Source: Hamiltosporidium tvaerminnensis (lineage: Eukaryota; Microsporidia; Dubosqiidae). From it: a stretch of 64,000 nt of DNA. Location of the stretch: positions 431,501 to 495,500 of the forward strand of contig JAKIMF020000004.1 of NCBI GenBank assembly GCA_022605425.2, given 5' to 3'. Of this stretch, positions 51,996-63,000 are shown piece by piece (position 1 is the stretch's first letter; each line of letters begins with the position of its first letter). The translations under genes were made by a program, and so were the position numbers. Below the pieces are notes generated by a model. That model was given only the letters and a program-made list of their open reading frames with translations. It had not been told where the DNA came from and did no database searches.

Positions 51996-52538
51996 AGATG
52001 GATATTAATATAATATATAAGAATCATCTTTATAATTATAATAAGACAAATAGAAAAAGAAATTGATACGAAATAGACAAATAAAGAGTCAATAATTAAA
52101 TTAATATATATTTGGTAACCTTTGTTGGTTTTATCTGAATTGAAATTACTAATAATATTATAATTTTTTTTTACATATTTTGAATTAATATCTAAATATG
52201 CAGTCCTGTGAATGTTTTCACAATTTTTTTTAATAATAATAGAAAATATTTTTAAAATGAAATAAAAGCTTTACACACTACATTGACATAAAAAGTTTGA
52301 GATTTTACATATATCATATTATTTGTGTATAAATAAAACATTTAAGAATCGATTCAACAAGTTTTTAAACTTTCTTTTTTTGAAAAATATATATTTTTAG
52401 CCACCTAGTGTTTAGATAAAAAATTTTTTCGTTTTTTTTTTTTAATTTCTTTATAAAATTTCTAAATTATTACCAAACTGATAATATAGATCTAATTAAA
52501 TTTAAAAGGTAATAATTAATTAATTTTTACCTAACTTA
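51996..52538. other. Upstream region of LRR-like gene 2
   Basis: A+T-rich, nothing recognised apart from the C-run at its right end. Confidence 0.5.
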
Positions 52539-52545
52539 CCCCCCC
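52539..52545 (+). promoter_or_regulatory. C7 start-proximal motif, LRR-like gene 2
   Basis: Seven consecutive C five bases before the first ATG, the longest such run here. It supports starting at 52551 and not at a later Met. Confidence 0.6.
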
Positions 52546-52550
52546 TTTCC

Positions 52551-54971
52551 ATGATTTTCTTGATATATATTTTAGAATTTTCTCCAATGAGATATTTTAG
52601 AAGCCATATATGCAGAAATACTCATAATATGTCAAGGAATATTTTATTCTTAGCATATATTCTTGGTCTTTGCCATTGTTCCAATGAAATTACTTTTCTT
52701 TTGAATGCTTCGTTTTTAAAAGAAACAATTGACCGAAAAAATATCGATGAATCATTTTCTTACTGTTGTAAACCCCAAAACGATGTAATAAATTGTTCAG
52801 GAGATCATTTTTTGAAAAATAATTGTATAGCATGTACAAATTACGGTAGTGATGTCCCACATTTTTTACTTAAGAAACATACGATTTCATATCCAAATGA
52901 TTTTCCATTAATTTCAAAATATATAGAACGAGTTATAAGAGAAACCAAAGATGATAATGTTGAGATTATTTTAGAAAATTGTTTCTATGATGACTTTATA
53001 GTCTTGCTAAAGAATTTAAAAGACCCTGACAACATTCTTGCACAATTAAGAACTCCGGATTTTAACTTTATTTTGATGTTTTTTGCAAAATTTGAAATTT
53101 CATATTCAAAACACTTAAAACTCTTCTTGAAATCGTTAGGTGTGAATATATTTCTTCATGATGTATCTTCCAAAAAACAAGATGCGATTGAATTCCCAAA
53201 CGATTCAATTGATAAAATAAACACGGGACTAATTATCGTGTTCGTAGAACAACTTCTAAAATTTTATTTTCTTAAATTAAGTAAGATGATCTATCTTTTT
53301 AAGAAAAATGTTTACTACTTAGACCTAGAAAGGGATTTTAGGAAAAAATTATTTTCGGAAAAAACAAGAATGACCATTTCCAATCACAACCAAACCTTAT
53401 TTAATAAATATATGCAAAAATCTTTATTTTTTGAATCTTTAAAGATACTTCTGATCGCAATGAAACTAAAAAAGCTTGTTATTGATTCTTTTTCGAAAGA
53501 ATACAAATGGAAACAAAGTGATTTCATAAACATGATACCTTTTTCATGTGCAAAAATAGAAATATTAATGTATTATGCCGAACCAAACCTTTTAAAATAT
53601 CTATATCCAATTTTGACACGACCAACGATTAAAAAATTTAAACTTTCGGTGAATATAATCACCGATGAAACTGTTAATTTTCTGAAAATGATAAAAGTAC
53701 CTAAACAACATATTTGCATTCACTTTGATTCTCATAAAAATTTTAGTTTGCTAGAACATATTTTTGAAATAATTGATTGTATACCAGAAGCTCATATATC
53801 ATTAATATTAAGCTACACGATTTTTAACAATTCTTTATTTTTACCAAAAAAATATCTAAAAATAATAGGCAATGAAAGATTGACATTACAAGTGTGCAAC
53901 ATTTTAGCTATAAATTTTTGGATTTATGAATATTGGAATTCACCAAATATTGAAAAATTTATTAAAACACTAATGATTAGTAGTCACCGTGTTCTGGACA
54001 ACAAACAAATGAAAATTTTAGGTAGATTCAAGAACATCAAAGAATTCTTCTATTTTTATATTTGCAAAACCACATTTCCAAACCTTACAAATCATAAATT
54101 TGATTTTCTTTCGAATTTCGAATTACTCAAAAAAATTCGATTACAAAATGCAAACATCGACACAGAATTACTTCGTTTTATTTTTTATTCAAAAACATTA
54201 AAACATGTCTATTTCGATAGAGTAGATTTGTCCAAGATTTCAGAATCGTGTTTAGAATTTAAAGGAGAGAACCTCTATTTAGAAAAAATTTTTATACTTT
54301 ATTGTTTTGGCGAAATCCCCATAAACCTTTTAAAATATCTTCAAAACTTCAAAAGTATAAAAAACATTAAAGTATCTACATACGATAGTTATCAAAATTT
54401 TTTATACTTTGAAATTAATTTTTATATTAAGAAGGACAGAGAATTTGAATTCTTTTATAATAAACAAAACCATAAAAATCATCTTTATATCAAAAAATTG
54501 TCTATATGTCATATAATGTTAAACTCTAATACAGCAAATATTATATTTAACCAAAAATGGAAACTTTCTAGAATTTTGGAAATTAAACTTGAAGATATAA
54601 CGCTATCAATAAAAAATATAATTTTTATTACTGCACTAAAATCGATTAAACATATTTCATTGAAGGAAGTTAGATTTATAAATTGTGGTTTCAAAGATTT
54701 TCTATCAGAAACTATACTAAGCCAGCTCTTTGTAATACATTTAAATAATATTAACTTATACAAATCAGATTTAGCAAGGGTTTCACAACTGAAAGAAATA
54801 AAATTTATTGAATTGAATTTTTGTCGTATTTCAGATGAAAACCTCGCTATATTGATAAATATTAACTTCAAAAGATTGAATGAATTCATTTTACAGACAG
54901 AAAGACCGGCTTTCTTTCTTAAAAAACAATATGCTGAAATATCTCCATCATCGCATCTTAGAGTTTTATAA
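52551..54971 (+). CDS. Secreted LRR-like protein
   Basis: An 806-residue paralog of the 41869-44211 protein. The C7 motif supports the first ATG. However, a classical signal peptide begins only at Met27 (MSRNILFLAYILGLCHC), so the N-terminus may be a long signal-anchor. A Cys-rich stretch follows (YCCKP, INCSGD, NCIACTNYG), then helices. From about 430, LRR-like segments appear: FELLKKIRLQNANI, SKTLKHVYFDRVDLSKI, LKSIKHISLKEVRFINC, LKEIKFIELNFCRISDENL. Both paralogs share signal, CxxC cluster, helical middle and LRR end but little identity, suggesting fast divergence. Likely exported. Confidence 0.8.
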   Translation: MIFLIYILEFSPMRYFRSHICRNTHNMSRNILFLAYILGLCHCSNEITFLLNASFLKETIDRKNIDESFSYCCKPQNDVINCSGDHFLKNNCIACTNYGSDVPHFLLKKHTISYPNDFPLISKYIERVIRETKDDNVEIILENCFYDDFIVLLKNLKDPDNILAQLRTPDFNFILMFFAKFEISYSKHLKLFLKSLGVNIFLHDVSSKKQDAIEFPNDSIDKINTGLIIVFVEQLLKFYFLKLSKMIYLFKKNVYYLDLERDFRKKLFSEKTRMTISNHNQTLFNKYMQKSLFFESLKILLIAMKLKKLVIDSFSKEYKWKQSDFINMIPFSCAKIEILMYYAEPNLLKYLYPILTRPTIKKFKLSVNIITDETVNFLKMIKVPKQHICIHFDSHKNFSLLEHIFEIIDCIPEAHISLILSYTIFNNSLFLPKKYLKIIGNERLTLQVCNILAINFWIYEYWNSPNIEKFIKTLMISSHRVLDNKQMKILGRFKNIKEFFYFYICKTTFPNLTNHKFDFLSNFELLKKIRLQNANIDTELLRFIFYSKTLKHVYFDRVDLSKISESCLEFKGENLYLEKIFILYCFGEIPINLLKYLQNFKSIKNIKVSTYDSYQNFLYFEINFYIKKDREFEFFYNKQNHKNHLYIKKLSICHIMLNSNTANIIFNQKWKLSRILEIKLEDITLSIKNIIFITALKSIKHISLKEVRFINCGFKDFLSETILSQLFVIHLNNINLYKSDLARVSQLKEIKFIELNFCRISDENLAILININFKRLNEFILQTERPAFFLKKQYAEISPSSHLRVL

Positions 54972-56209
54972 CTCGTTAAAATTTAATTCTTTCGTATACC
55001 TTAAATCTGATTTAAAATTCAAAAAATTTTAGGCATTTTCTCTTTAATGAAATCTAGATCTTTTTAGATATTTAAATAATAAATTAATTTGTGGTGATAT
55101 AAGTTTTAATATAAATTTTAAATTTATACTTAAAAATAGGCAGAACATACTTCATAATATATAATAATATAATTTAAAAACCAAACTTTACCTTTACTTT
55201 TACTTTTTTTCACAATATATTCATACTAGACGTTAAGCTCGTAGAAACGAACTTTATTTTACATTCATGAGAAAAAAATACAGAAATTAATCTCGGAGTC
55301 CGCTATTTGAGCCATAATTCCCAAATAATCTCAATAAAAATTTTAACTCTCACCTAGTCTGCTTCTCGTAAAATTTTTTGGACTCTCATTTGTAAATTAT
55401 TGCCTGCTTTGATCAATGCACCAAAAAAACTTAATATTTATTTAACTTTCCATTTCTCTTCTCTTTTATATTTACATTCCATTTTTCAAAACTTCGGATC
55501 GGCATTTTATGTTTGTTATTTTCACCTTCCTCCTATTTTTTATTCAATTTTGTATTTTATCTCAAAGAAATGTATTCTTGTAAAGTGTTTTATTTGTCTG
55601 AAAAAACCGTTTTTTTTAACCATATGCTATTTGTTAATTTATTGTATGTATAACTTATTGTTCCTTTTAATTAAAAATCCTTTAGTTTAATCAAGTATAA
55701 AGTTCGACGAAGTTATTCAAGCAAAATTGTTTTTTAAAATTTTTATTGTGAATATAAATGTATTAAAAAGAAGAATGGTAGAAAAGCATCAATTGTATCA
55801 TAAAATTTTTATCTAACTATAAATTTTAGGAAAGGCATCTTAACAAATTGATTTAAATTTTTTTTCTAAAATGAAAACTTTAGGAAAATGAAACAAAATA
55901 TATTTATTTGTTTTTCCTTCCTATTAATACAGTCTAGAAAAGATTTTTACAATTTTTATTTCAAATGTTTTTTAATCAATAGAATCTTTCAAATTGTTTT
56001 ATGTTCACTTCTACTTCACTTAATTGGTTTTGTAAGTTTTATGAACAAATAGACAGCTAGATGTTATAATTGGCGACCTCTTATTTGTCTCTTATATTCC
56101 ATTAACTAATTAAACATTTCAAGGTGAGTCGGCATCGTCGTCGGGACATTACTGAATTATATAAATGATTTTTTGCACAAATATCCTGTATAAAGTAATA
56201 TAAAAAACT
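54972..56209. other. Gene-free stretch
   Basis: A+T-rich with a T/C-rich part at 55380-55680. The frame at 55400-55690 is hydrophobic but lacks a promoter motif and is not believed. Confidence 0.5.
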
Positions 56210-56923
56210 TTTATTTAAAAGTATCATATCCTTTTTAAACAGAGACGAGAGCTATTTTGTTTTCATGACATTAACCCGGTTCTAAGTTTAACATAAATAA
56301 CTGCTACCTCCAGACTCCATCAGTACCCCTGCGATACCTGAGTTCTAAAGCCTTTCATCTACCAGGTGTTTAGAAACTAAATAATAGGCGAGGCAGTTGC
56401 CCAGTGTTTCTTTAATGTCCGTTGCATGGTGTGTGATCGAAAGCCGAAGCCCCCTTGGGCTCTCCCAAGACTATCCAGATTCCCCACTTACTCTACACTT
56501 TCTGAACCCAATAAACTTCTAGCTAAGATATATTTCAGAGGTTTAGATTGGGTCCACCTAGACACTGCAATGACATACCAACAGGTCTAACCTGCGTTAT
56601 AGTTCTCTTGGATTTTAATGGTTTTTGTTTTATATCTCTTAGGCTCTAAGTCTTCTAACCCGAGTGAACAAGGGTTGTATTACATAATTTACATGCCAAA
56701 TACCTAAAATTCAGATGCGGTTCGTAATCTACCTACATAAAAAACTACAAATAAATTTTTAGAAAAAGTTTCACCATATCTTAGAACTTCTCCTCTTTAT
56801 ACAAATCCCATAGAACAGACGAAAATTTAGAGTGTTTTTACTAAAAAATCAAATTATGATCTTCCAACCAATTTCACATGTTCATTGCCAAAGAGAAAGT
56901 TTTTTTTGTTATACTCACTCCAT
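56210..56923 (-). repeat. Dispersed repeat family A, copy 7 (inverted)
   Basis: Near full-length, read on the minus strand. The 3' end GATACTTTTAAATAAA is at 56211-56226. The 5' end lies near 56923 (TGGAGTGAGTATAACA). Internal blocks (ACGGACATTAA, TTTATTGGGTTCAGAAAGTG, CTTAGAGCCTAAGAGATATA) match the 40 kb copy. Confidence 0.88.
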
Positions 56924-56949
56924 TGAATAAAATACAAAAAAGATAATTT

Positions 56950-57155
56950 AAAATAATCATAAATTAAATCAATATAACTAATAAAAGAAAGAAAATAAAA
57001 TCCAAAGGAAACTTAAATAATAATATCTAATATCATCATAAATATAACATATAACTAATAAAAGAAAGAAAATAAAATCTAAAGGAAACTTAAATAATAA
57101 TATCTAATATAATCATAAATATAACATATAACTAATAAAAGAAAGAAAATCAAAA
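56950..57155. repeat. Three-copy 77-bp tandem repeat
   Basis: ATAACTAATAAAAGAAAG recurs at 56974, 57051 and 57128, exactly 77 bp apart, with nearly identical sequence between. It ends about 40 bp past the stop of the minus-strand membrane protein gene. Confidence 0.92.
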
Positions 57156-57195
57156 ACAAATTATAGAAGATTAGCCATTTACAGAAATTTATTAC

Positions 57196-58722
57196 CTAAA
57201 AAATATACCAACAGAATCCTCCTATTATAATACCAGCAGTAATTACAACAGCAGCAATACCGACTTTTCCCCAAATACCACTTGAAGATTTCTTTTGTGT
57301 TCTAGTAGTAACATTCCTTTTTCTCTCTTTTTCTTCTTCAGTTTCTTCTATATCATCTAATGTATTGGTATGAGGTACATCCCAACCTTCCATGACATCA
57401 CTTGAAGCAGCACAGCACTGTTCTATGACTTCACATACATCCTTTTCATTTCTATATTTCTCTCTAGCCAACTGATAACTATACCAATGATTAGTTATGT
57501 ATGAATTCCACTGTTTAAGTAGTGTTGCGATGTATGCATCTTTAGTTTTTCCCATACAAATGACTGTATCAAGGAAGAATCTAGTTATTCCCATATCTTG
57601 TTTACAAAAAGATTTTAAAAGAAGTTCTTCGTAAGGATATGAAAGATTCGAAGTTGATTTAAGTGCAGAACACATCTGTACAAAGAAACCCATTCGTATT
57701 AACTGGCAACAATCACCAGAAATAAGGAATCTAGACACTTCTTGACATTTATCTCTGCTCTCTCTTAATATTCCATCAATATTGACTGTATCTTCATTGA
57801 ATTGTTTGTAATGCTTACAACATTTTTCTCTGAAGTTTCTGTAGCCTTCCTTGCATACCTCAGAATCCTTCAATTCACACAACAAAGATTCCATGTTCAG
57901 ATTTTCTCTGATTTCTTTATTAGCCAACAAACGTTTAATACTGCAAGTATTATTTTTAATGTCTTGAATATCTAAATTGCAGTCCAATTCTATTTTTTCT
58001 TTAAGTTCTTCTAAAATTTCCTTGTCTACAGACATATCTGCATCCTGTGTTGTATAATGAATGTAGTAGTCAGCATCTCCAAAATTAGCCTTCAAAATCT
58101 TATTACGGGGAAATTCTCTTATATCAGAATTAAGTTCAAGAAAGAAATTTCTCTTTACTCCAGCTTCTCCAGCCTCTTCTTCTTTTTCAGGTTTATCGCC
58201 TTCTTTGGTGAAATCGGGAATAACAGGTCTAAAATCACTACCTTCACTTTCCTCATTATATTCACTATCAGATCCTTCCTCAAAATTAATTTCTCTAATA
58301 CGATTAGATCGTATAGCTCGAAGCTGTACACGCGGCTTGACATCAAATTTTTTATTACTTACATTAACCGATAGCACACTTGTCTCCGGATCCACCACAA
58401 CATCCACATTCTCAGAATGCGCAACTTCAAGAATATACGCAGTATTTCCATACTTAGGCTTGTACACCACAGTAGAGTCAGTAAAACACCCTCGTTTAAA
58501 TACCCGTACACTCATATCTCTCTTATCCACCACCTCCTCAAACATCTCATCAGTACTCACCTTCACACGTTTGTTGTTTCGCGACATAAACATAGGTTTT
58601 CTTACTTTCCACTCAAACATAGAATTACCACTTTCATCGTCACTCCTTGTATACTCCTCCTCACTTGACACAAAAGCATACGTAGTCCACATATATAATA
58701 GAAATTCTAAAATGTATCTCAT
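57196..58722 (-). CDS. Cys-rich single-pass membrane protein, unknown
   Basis: A 508-residue protein. N-terminal signal peptide MRYILEFLLYMWTTYAFVSS and C-terminal membrane anchor (about 484-508, GIAAVVITAGIIIGGFCWYIF) leave a large lumenal/extracellular domain and almost no cytoplasmic tail. Residues 25-200 include acidic, low-complexity stretches (EEGSDSEYNEESEGSD; EKEEEAGEAG). Residues 240-460 hold about 16 Cys, several paired (EKCCKHY, GDCCQLI, EQCCAAS), suggesting a disulfide-bonded helical domain. No family recognised; a spore-wall or plasma-membrane role is conjecture. No C-run near the ATG. G/C content is visibly higher than in the neighbouring genes. Confidence 0.85.
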   Translation of the reverse strand: MRYILEFLLYMWTTYAFVSSEEEYTRSDDESGNSMFEWKVRKPMFMSRNNKRVKVSTDEMFEEVVDKRDMSVRVFKRGCFTDSTVVYKPKYGNTAYILEVAHSENVDVVVDPETSVLSVNVSNKKFDVKPRVQLRAIRSNRIREINFEEGSDSEYNEESEGSDFRPVIPDFTKEGDKPEKEEEAGEAGVKRNFFLELNSDIREFPRNKILKANFGDADYYIHYTTQDADMSVDKEILEELKEKIELDCNLDIQDIKNNTCSIKRLLANKEIRENLNMESLLCELKDSEVCKEGYRNFREKCCKHYKQFNEDTVNIDGILRESRDKCQEVSRFLISGDCCQLIRMGFFVQMCSALKSTSNLSYPYEELLLKSFCKQDMGITRFFLDTVICMGKTKDAYIATLLKQWNSYITNHWYSYQLAREKYRNEKDVCEVIEQCCAASSDVMEGWDVPHTNTLDDIEETEEEKERKRNVTTRTQKKSSSGIWGKVGIAAVVITAGIIIGGFCWYIF

Positions 58723-58799
58723 TATTATTTTTCATAAAAGTATACCTTTATATACTTTTAAAATGATAAATTAAACAATAATATTTTATTTAAATATTC

Positions 58800-59140
58800 A
58801 TTTAGATTTTAATTTAATTTAATTTTTATCTAAATGTGTATCTAAATCCTTATATTTATTTATATTTGTATCTAAATCTTTATTTATATTTTGTATTTTA
58901 ATCAATCATATTATATTTGTATCTAAATCCTTATTTATATTTTGTATTTTAATCAAACATATTATATTTGTATCTAAATCCTTATATTTATTTAAATTTT
59001 GTATTTTAATCAATCATATTATATTTGTATCTAAATCCTTATATTTATTTATATTTGTATCTAAATCTTTATTTATATTTTGTATTTTAATCAATCATAT
59101 TATATTTGTATCTAAATCCTTATATTTATTTATATTTCTA
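58800..59140. repeat. Minisatellite, ATATTTGTATCTAAATCCTT units
   Basis: About seven occurrences of TTGTATCTAAATC(C/T)TTAT, joined by TTTATATTTTGTATTTTAATCA in variable combinations. Immediately upstream of the membrane protein gene. Confidence 0.85.
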
Positions 59141-59259
59141 TATTTGATAAATTAAATATTTATCACAAAAAAAATACATTAAATAAAAGTAAATATTTAC
59201 CTTAGATTTATAAATTTATTTACCTAAGATTTAATTTCTAAAAAAAATATATAAAAATT

Positions 59260-59600
59260 ACATTTACTAACACCTATTAACCAATAACCCTTTATAATAC
59301 CTAACCCCTATTAACCAATAAATAACCCTTTATAATACCTAACCCCTATTAACCAATAACCCTTTATAATACCTAACCCCTATAAACCAATAAATAACCC
59401 TTTATAATACATAACACCTATTAACCAATAACCCTTTATAATAAATAAATCCCTATAATAAATCCTTATAATAAATAACCCCTATAAACCAATAAATCCT
59501 TATAATAAATAACACCTATAATAAATCCTTTATTAACCAATAAACACTCCTAAATTAACCAATAAATCCCTTATAATAAATAACCCTAAATTATTTTTAA
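59260..59600. repeat. Minisatellite, CCTATTAACCAATAA units
   Basis: About eight imperfect units made of ACCCCTATTAACCAATAA and CCCTTTATAATACCTA, about 41-45 bp long, degenerating toward 59600. Confidence 0.85.
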
Positions 59601-59699
59601 GAATATATTTAATTTAAAAAGTTATATTTGATAAATTAAAAAAATATAAATTAAATTAAAAATAAACAAAAAATAAATAAATTACAAAAACTTTAATAC

Positions 59700-60005
59700 A
59701 ACCTATATCTTAAAGAGAATATAGTAGATCACCAGTATTATAATATATAATACTATAATACTATCTTTTATCCTCTTATACTATATTCTTATACTATATC
59801 CTATAATACTATATTATAATACTATAATACTATATTATTACTATATCCTATACTATATCTAATATATATATTATAATACTATATCTCTTATACTATACCC
59901 TATACTTTATCTTATATCTTATAATACTATATCCTATAATACTATCTCTTATACTATAATACTATATCCTATAATACTATACCCTATATCATATATACTA
60001 TATCC
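59700..60005. repeat. Simple repeat TATACTATATCCTATAATAC
   Basis: Dense short-period repeats of ACTATA, CCTATAATACTAT and CTTATACTAT. They run up to the stop codon of the low-complexity protein. Confidence 0.85.
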
Positions 60006-60011
60006 ATACTA

Positions 60012-63000
60012 CTACCCCACCCTCTCTTTTATACCCTCCATCCACTCTTTAACCCCTTCAAACACATCCTCCCAAAACACATCATCCTCAACATCACAAC
60101 ACATCTTAATATTACCAAACACAGTAAATAAAGAATTAAAGAAATTCTTACCAATAAAATATTTTTCATATTTCATAAGGTTTAACATATAAACAATAAT
60201 TAAATATATTATTTTATAAATACCTCTTCTATACACAATAACACCTTCACTATTACACACCAATATTTCATAACCTCTAAACTCAAAGTAATTATCCTTA
60301 TTATAGGGTTTGTTATTATTGGTATTAGTATTAGGTTTGTTATTAGGTTTGTTATTATACTTAGTATTTGGTTTGTTATAATCCTTAGTATTAGGTTTGT
60401 TGTTATCCTTATTACTCTTATTATCCTTATTACTATCCTTACTCTTACTACTACCACCATCCTTACTCTTACCACCATCCCCACTACTACTACCCCTACT
60501 ACTACCACCATCCCTACCACCATCCCCACCCCCACCCCTACACCCACTCCCACTACTATTCAAATCTATATCCTTGTTGTTAATCCATATAGGTATCATA
60601 AAACTATCATAACACTTATCAATACCAAAAACACCAACAACATCCACACATCCATCTCTACACAATATAACATATTTCTTACCACTTCTTATCTTTATTC
60701 TAACACTTTTATTACTTTCAAAACATATTAAAGACATATTACTTGAATTCTTATTTTTATATACTCTTAACACCCATTCACTACCACTTAATACTCTTAA
60801 TATACCAGGTATTACCATTTGTATATTAAAAGTACTTTTATTATAATTATAACAGTCTAAAATACCTAAACTATATTTTATATTTAAAGGAAAATAACAA
60901 GGAATAGAAGAGATAACAAAGGGGGTATTAGTATTTATGGTGGGGGTGATGGTGGGGGTATTTAATATGTTATTATCCTTGGTATTATCTTTGTTGTTAT
61001 TAGTATTATTATTACTACCCTTATCACTATAATACTTATCACTATAATACTTACCACCATACCTACTACTATCACCCACACCACTATCCACACCACTATC
61101 ACCCACACCCACACCACCACCTCCACCACCTCCACACCCACACCTCTCTACATCTAATACTCTACACTCTAAACACCCACAACACTTACAATACATAACA
61201 ATCTCTTCTCTAACAATAAACTTATTAACAAATATCATAAAAAAATTATCATTATTACTTAAAATACTATAATTTAAAACTCCTCTTAAATCTATATCAA
61301 TTAACACCCTATTATTTATAATAATATTATTATTATAATTAAGACCTTTTAATATATAATAAGATATTTTTTTAAGTAATAAAGGGTCATAAACCATTAA
61401 ATTACCTTTAACACAGTACCTAGAGACAAGACTATCATTAGTGTTATTAGTATGTGTATTAGTATTATTATTATCTTTAGTGTTGTTATTATCTTTAGTG
61501 TTGTTAGTATTATTATCATTGTTATTATTATCATTGTTATTATCTTTAGTAATACCCTTACTACCATCACCCTTATTACCATCACCCTTATTACCCTTAC
61601 TACTACTATCCTTACTACTACCACCCTTACTATCATCACCCCCATCACCCTTACTACTATCCTCATCCTCTACCCTATCCTCACCTTCATTACCACATAT
61701 ACACTTACCTACACATATACACTTATCATTACACATATAAGCACTATCAATATATACATCAACATGCTTATCCCTAAGACCAACCCTAACCCTATTAGTA
61801 TTATTAGTATTATTATTAGTATTATTAGTATGGTTGTTGTTATTAGTAGTATGGTTGTTGTTATTATTAGTATGGTTGTTATTATTATTAGTATGGTTGT
61901 TGTTATCTTTACCCTTAATATCCTTACCCTTATTATCCTTACCCTTAATATCCTTACTACTACCCTTAATATCTTTAGTATTACTACCCTTAATATCCTT
62001 ATTACTACTACCACCCCCATCACTACCACCCCCATCATCACATCTACTTATATACTTCTTAAATATATAATTATTAAAACACATCTTTTCTATAAATCTT
62101 TTAAATGTAAAACTATCTTTTTTAATTAATATATTATTAATAATATAAGTAATATTAGATATATTAATTGTATTATTATTATATTTTAAATATATCTTAT
62201 CTATTCCTTTATCAAATAATAATTCATTATAGATTAAGACTAGTTTGTAATGTAGAATGGGTGTATTATTATTGGGTGTATTGTTGTTGGGTGTATTGTT
62301 GTTGGGTGTATTGTTGTTGGGTGTGTTAGTATATGTGTTAGTATATGTGTTAGTATATGTGTTAGTATATGTGTTAGTACTAGAGTTAGTATATGTGTTA
62401 TTATATGTGTTAGTACTAGCACTAGTACCACCAGAAGTATATCTGTTACATTCCTTATACTTCTCAAATCGTCTCTTAAATATATTTATGTCAAAGTAAT
62501 TCTTTTTAAAAAATACTTTTCCTAATACTTTACCTTCATATTTCATAACAAGGAATATATTAGACCAAGAGATTCTAAGGCCACGAGTAGAAATGGGGGT
62601 GTTATTAGTAGGGGAGTTAGTAGTAGTAGTGATGTTGTTAGTAGTAGTAGTATCACTTAGAGGGTGATAAGTATTAGTAGTGTTGATATACCCCTGTTGT
62701 TTACTACTACTAGTATTAACACCCTGTTGTTGATTAGTACTAGTATTAACACCCTGTTGTTTATTAGTAGTAGTATTAACACCCTGTTGTTTATTAGTAG
62801 TAGTGTTAACACCCTGTTGTTTATTAGTAGTAGTATTAACACCCTGTTGTTTATTAGTAGTAGTATTAACACCCTGTTGTTTATTAGTACTGGTATTATC
62901 ACCCTGTTGTTTATTAGTAGTAGTATTAACACCCTGTTGTTTATTAGTAGTAGTGTTAACACCCTGTTGTTTATTAGTAGTAGTATTAACACCCTGTTGT

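Noticed and set aside
55400-55690. Hydrophobic 96-codon ORF
   Set aside because: T-rich DNA readily gives Phe/Leu/Ile-rich frames; no C-run or paralog.
59260-60005. Telomere or subtelomere, because of repeated CCCTA-like motifs
   Set aside because: Units are long and irregular, not a short telomeric repeat, and a coding gene continues beyond them.
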